DNA from: CAZDUS01 sp964535015
GTDB lineage: Bacteria; Verrucomicrobiota; Kiritimatiellia; CAIKKV01; CAITUY01
Direction: 5' to 3'
Assembly (NCBI GenBank): GCA_964535015.1
Contig: CAZHRU010000022.1
Coordinates: 1 to 33,536, forward strand
Length of the DNA: 33,536 nt
The notes under the pieces are model-generated. The model searched no databases and had not been told where the DNA came from. It saw only the letters and a list, made by a program, of their open reading frames with translations. Positions 32,087 through 33,536 of the stretch are shown piece by piece. The position numbers were made by a program, and so were the translations under genes. The first letter of the stretch is position 1, and each line of letters opens with the position of its first letter.

Positions 32087-32674
32087 CTATCTCATCCTCA
32101 GCGTGATTTCCTGATTTCGCGCCTTTAAAATCACAGCCTCCGCCATAATCTTTACCACCACATAGCCACCCACCGATTCCCCCTCTTTCACCGACATCCC
32201 ATTGATAATGGCCACAGGATTCGTATCGGAATAAAAGATGCCGACGAGTTTTGGCTCCGGCGGCATCGGCCCGGACTCCACCACCAACTCCACCGCCCTG
32301 TTCGTTTCTACGACCCTGACGGGGGCCGCCGCCACAACCGCCGGCATCCCCGTCTCCACCACCGTTGTCCGTCCCCCACCCTCCGCAGTCTGCCCCCCGT
32401 GTTCCTTCGCCCGTAGTCTGTCGTCCGTAGTCCGTTGTCCGTTGTCCGTTGTCCGCCCCCCCCCACATTGCATCACCACCACCGACATCCCCAACACCAG
32501 GGCCACCACGATGAGCACCCGCCCAACCACCGACGGCGTCGGCGACCCCACTGGCGGATCCATACGCGGCGGCACCGGTTCAGGACGCGTCGGCTCCTCG
32601 CGCGTCCACCGCTCCGGATCGCGAATTGCCCGTTGTTGTTGCGCCTTCTTCAACGCATCGCTGATCGTACTCAT
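32087..32674 (-). CDS. GspB-like protein (ExeB-type partner) with repeat-containing linker
   Basis: 195 aa. The N-terminus MSTISDALKKAQQQR is typical of GspB/ExeB-type proteins. One membrane helix (about 49-69, VVGRVLIVVALVLGMSVVVMQ) is followed by a Gly/Thr/Arg linker (71-105) and a C-terminal domain (140-195, LVGIFYSDTNPVAIINGMSV and VKIMAEAVILKARNQEITL) resembling the GspB periplasmic domain. In type II secretion it would help the secretin pass peptidoglycan with ExeA. The linker is coded by a G9 tract and six heptamer units (minus strand, 32413-32464). The 5' end overlaps the ExeA-like stop by 4 bases (ATGA). The 3' end is one base from the convergent flavoprotein stop. Confidence 0.72.
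   Translation of the reverse strand: MSTISDALKKAQQQRAIRDPERWTREEPTRPEPVPPRMDPPVGSPTPSVVGRVLIVVALVLGMSVVVMQCGGGRTTDNGQRTTDDRLRAKEHGGQTAEGGGRTTVVETGMPAVVAAAPVRVVETNRAVELVVESGPMPPEPKLVGIFYSDTNPVAIINGMSVKEGESVGGYVVVKIMAEAVILKARNQEITLRMR
32413..32464. repeat. Six tandem heptamers plus C9 tract inside the gspB-like gene
   Basis: On the plus strand, six 7-bp units of pattern GTNGTCC/T run from 32413 to 32454 (GTAGTCT, GTCGTCC, GTAGTCC, then three GTTGTCC), followed by G and nine Cs at 32456-32464. On the coding (minus) strand this gives a G9 run followed by ACGGACAACGGAC-type repeats encoding residues 71-88. Six units total 42 bp, a multiple of 3, so the frame is kept. Confidence 0.85.
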
Positions 32675-33507
32675 GGCACCTCACCCGCTACAGGCTCAAC
32701 CGCCACTCCCTCAAGCTCCTTGATACATTGGCGGACATTGTCGCCATCAATGACAAACGCCTCTCTCACAAACCCTTTCAACAGAGCCCGATCCACCAGA
32801 ACATTGATAAGCCGTGGAATGCCCCGGGAGTAATTGCAGATGGCGTCTATCGCATTCGATTCGAACAACAGATCCCCGTTGGACCCAGCCACCTTCAACC
32901 GGTGCCGAATGTAACCAGCCACCTCCGTCCGTGACAAGGCTCGGACGTGAAACCGTACCGCAATACGTTGCCGCAATTGCTCCAACCCGGGAGCGTTCAA
33001 CTTGTCCCTGAGTTGCGGCTGCCCCACCAGCACAATCTGCAGTAACTTCTCCTTCTCGGTCTCCAGATTGGAAAGCATGCGCACAGTTTCAAGCGTCGAC
33101 GCCCGCATGTTCTGTGCCTCGTCAATGATCAGCACCGCGTTGTTCCCCCGCGACACCTGATCGAGCAGGAATTTGTTGATCGTCCGGATCAACGCCCCCT
33201 TGGTCCGCTTGCCGGGAGTAATCCCAAAATCGTCCGTAATCGCCTCCAGCAGTTGCGTCTCCGGCAACACGGAGTTGAGAATCAGCGCCACCTTCACACT
33301 GGCATCCAACCGGTTAATCAGCGCCCGGCACAACGTCGTCTTGCCCGACCCAATCTCACCGGTGATCGCCAGAAAACCCTTCCTCTGCTCAATTCCGTAT
33401 CGCAGATGATCCAGAGCCTCCGTATGCGTCGGACTCAAATACAGGAAACTCGGATCGCTGGTAACATTGAACGGGTTCTCCCTTAAGTTGTAGAAGGCCA
33501 GATACAT
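32671..33507 (-). CDS. ExeA/GspA-like AAA ATPase
   Basis: ATPase of 278 aa. The N-terminus MYLAFYNLRENPFNVTSDPSFLYLSPTHTEAL is characteristic of ExeA/GspA proteins. Walker A GEIGSGKT is at 50-57, Walker B VLIIDEAQ at 125-132, an Arg-finger region LEQLRQRIAVRFHV follows, and GIPRLINVLVDRALL is the usual sensor-2 segment. The peptidoglycan-binding C-terminal domain and transmembrane segment of full ExeA (over 500 aa) are absent, so this is the short AAA-only form. It acts with the GspB-like protein in outer-membrane secretin or pilus assembly. ATG 33507 has GGGGAG nine bases upstream; a TTG at 33516 is less likely. The gene continues an apparent operon toward the window end. Confidence 0.88.
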   Translation of the reverse strand: MYLAFYNLRENPFNVTSDPSFLYLSPTHTEALDHLRYGIEQRKGFLAITGEIGSGKTTLCRALINRLDASVKVALILNSVLPETQLLEAITDDFGITPGKRTKGALIRTINKFLLDQVSRGNNAVLIIDEAQNMRASTLETVRMLSNLETEKEKLLQIVLVGQPQLRDKLNAPGLEQLRQRIAVRFHVRALSRTEVAGYIRHRLKVAGSNGDLLFESNAIDAICNYSRGIPRLINVLVDRALLKGFVREAFVIDGDNVRQCIKELEGVAVEPVAGEVP

Positions 33508-33536
33508 CGCCCGCAACTCCCCATGTAAACCTTGCT

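Overview
The window is a GC-rich bacterial chromosome segment with tightly packed genes. It carries a complete F-type ATP synthase operon, a Gram-negative type II secretion/pilus-type ATPase pair (ExeA/GspB-like), a CsgG-like secreted protein and several families of short palindromic repeats. The gene content fits a Gram-negative bacterium, perhaps of the PVC superphylum (Kiritimatiellota/Lentisphaerota/Verrucomicrobiota). That placement is an impression from protein style, not something proven here. No rRNA, tRNA, CRISPR array, transposase or phage gene was recognised.

Layout. (1) 107-4803: a polytopic GT39-like glycosyltransferase, then a large carbohydrate-active protein of about 1,109 aa, split into two frames by one extra A in an A8 run at 3142-3149. 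(2) 4950-9499: a CsgG/FlgT-like periplasmic protein (+), a Yip1-like membrane protein and an AlkD DNA glycosylase (both -), then a radical SAM protein and an unknown membrane protein (both +). (3) 9513-12504 (-): a GH1 beta-glucosidase and an RhlE-like DEAD-box helicase. (4) 12505-13022: a 518-bp gene-free region with five tandem 47/48-bp repeats and two nested palindromes, directly before the ATP synthase operon. (5) 13023-20279: atpZ-like, atpI-like, atpB, E, F, H, A, G, D, C. The c subunit has a proton-type site and the epsilon subunit is short. (6) 20308-23360: a GmhB-type HAD phosphatase, a fused sugar-1-kinase/GalU-type nucleotidyltransferase and an FHA protein. (7) 23370-25026 (-): greAB-like, VF530 and rsgA, linked by start/stop overlaps. 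(8) 25268-32085: a seven-gene catabolic operon led by a consensus-like sigma-70 promoter: XRE-cupin regulator, cupin, KDG kinase, KDPG aldolase, Gfo/Idh/MocA oxidoreductase, SDR and a fumarate-reductase-like flavoprotein. (9) 32087-33507 (-): exeA-like and gspB-like, the latter carrying a G9 tract plus six heptamer repeats in its linker.

How they work together. The kinase and aldolase in region 8 define an Entner-Doudoroff-type end point: 2-keto-3-deoxygluconate to KDPG to pyruvate plus glyceraldehyde 3-phosphate. Three redox enzymes of different families stand in place of the usual uronate isomerase and dehydratase, so the entry substrate is not a textbook one. This operon is the best candidate for an undescribed system here. 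The second is the single-chain kinase-nucleotidyltransferase of region 6, which could turn a free sugar directly into an NDP-sugar.
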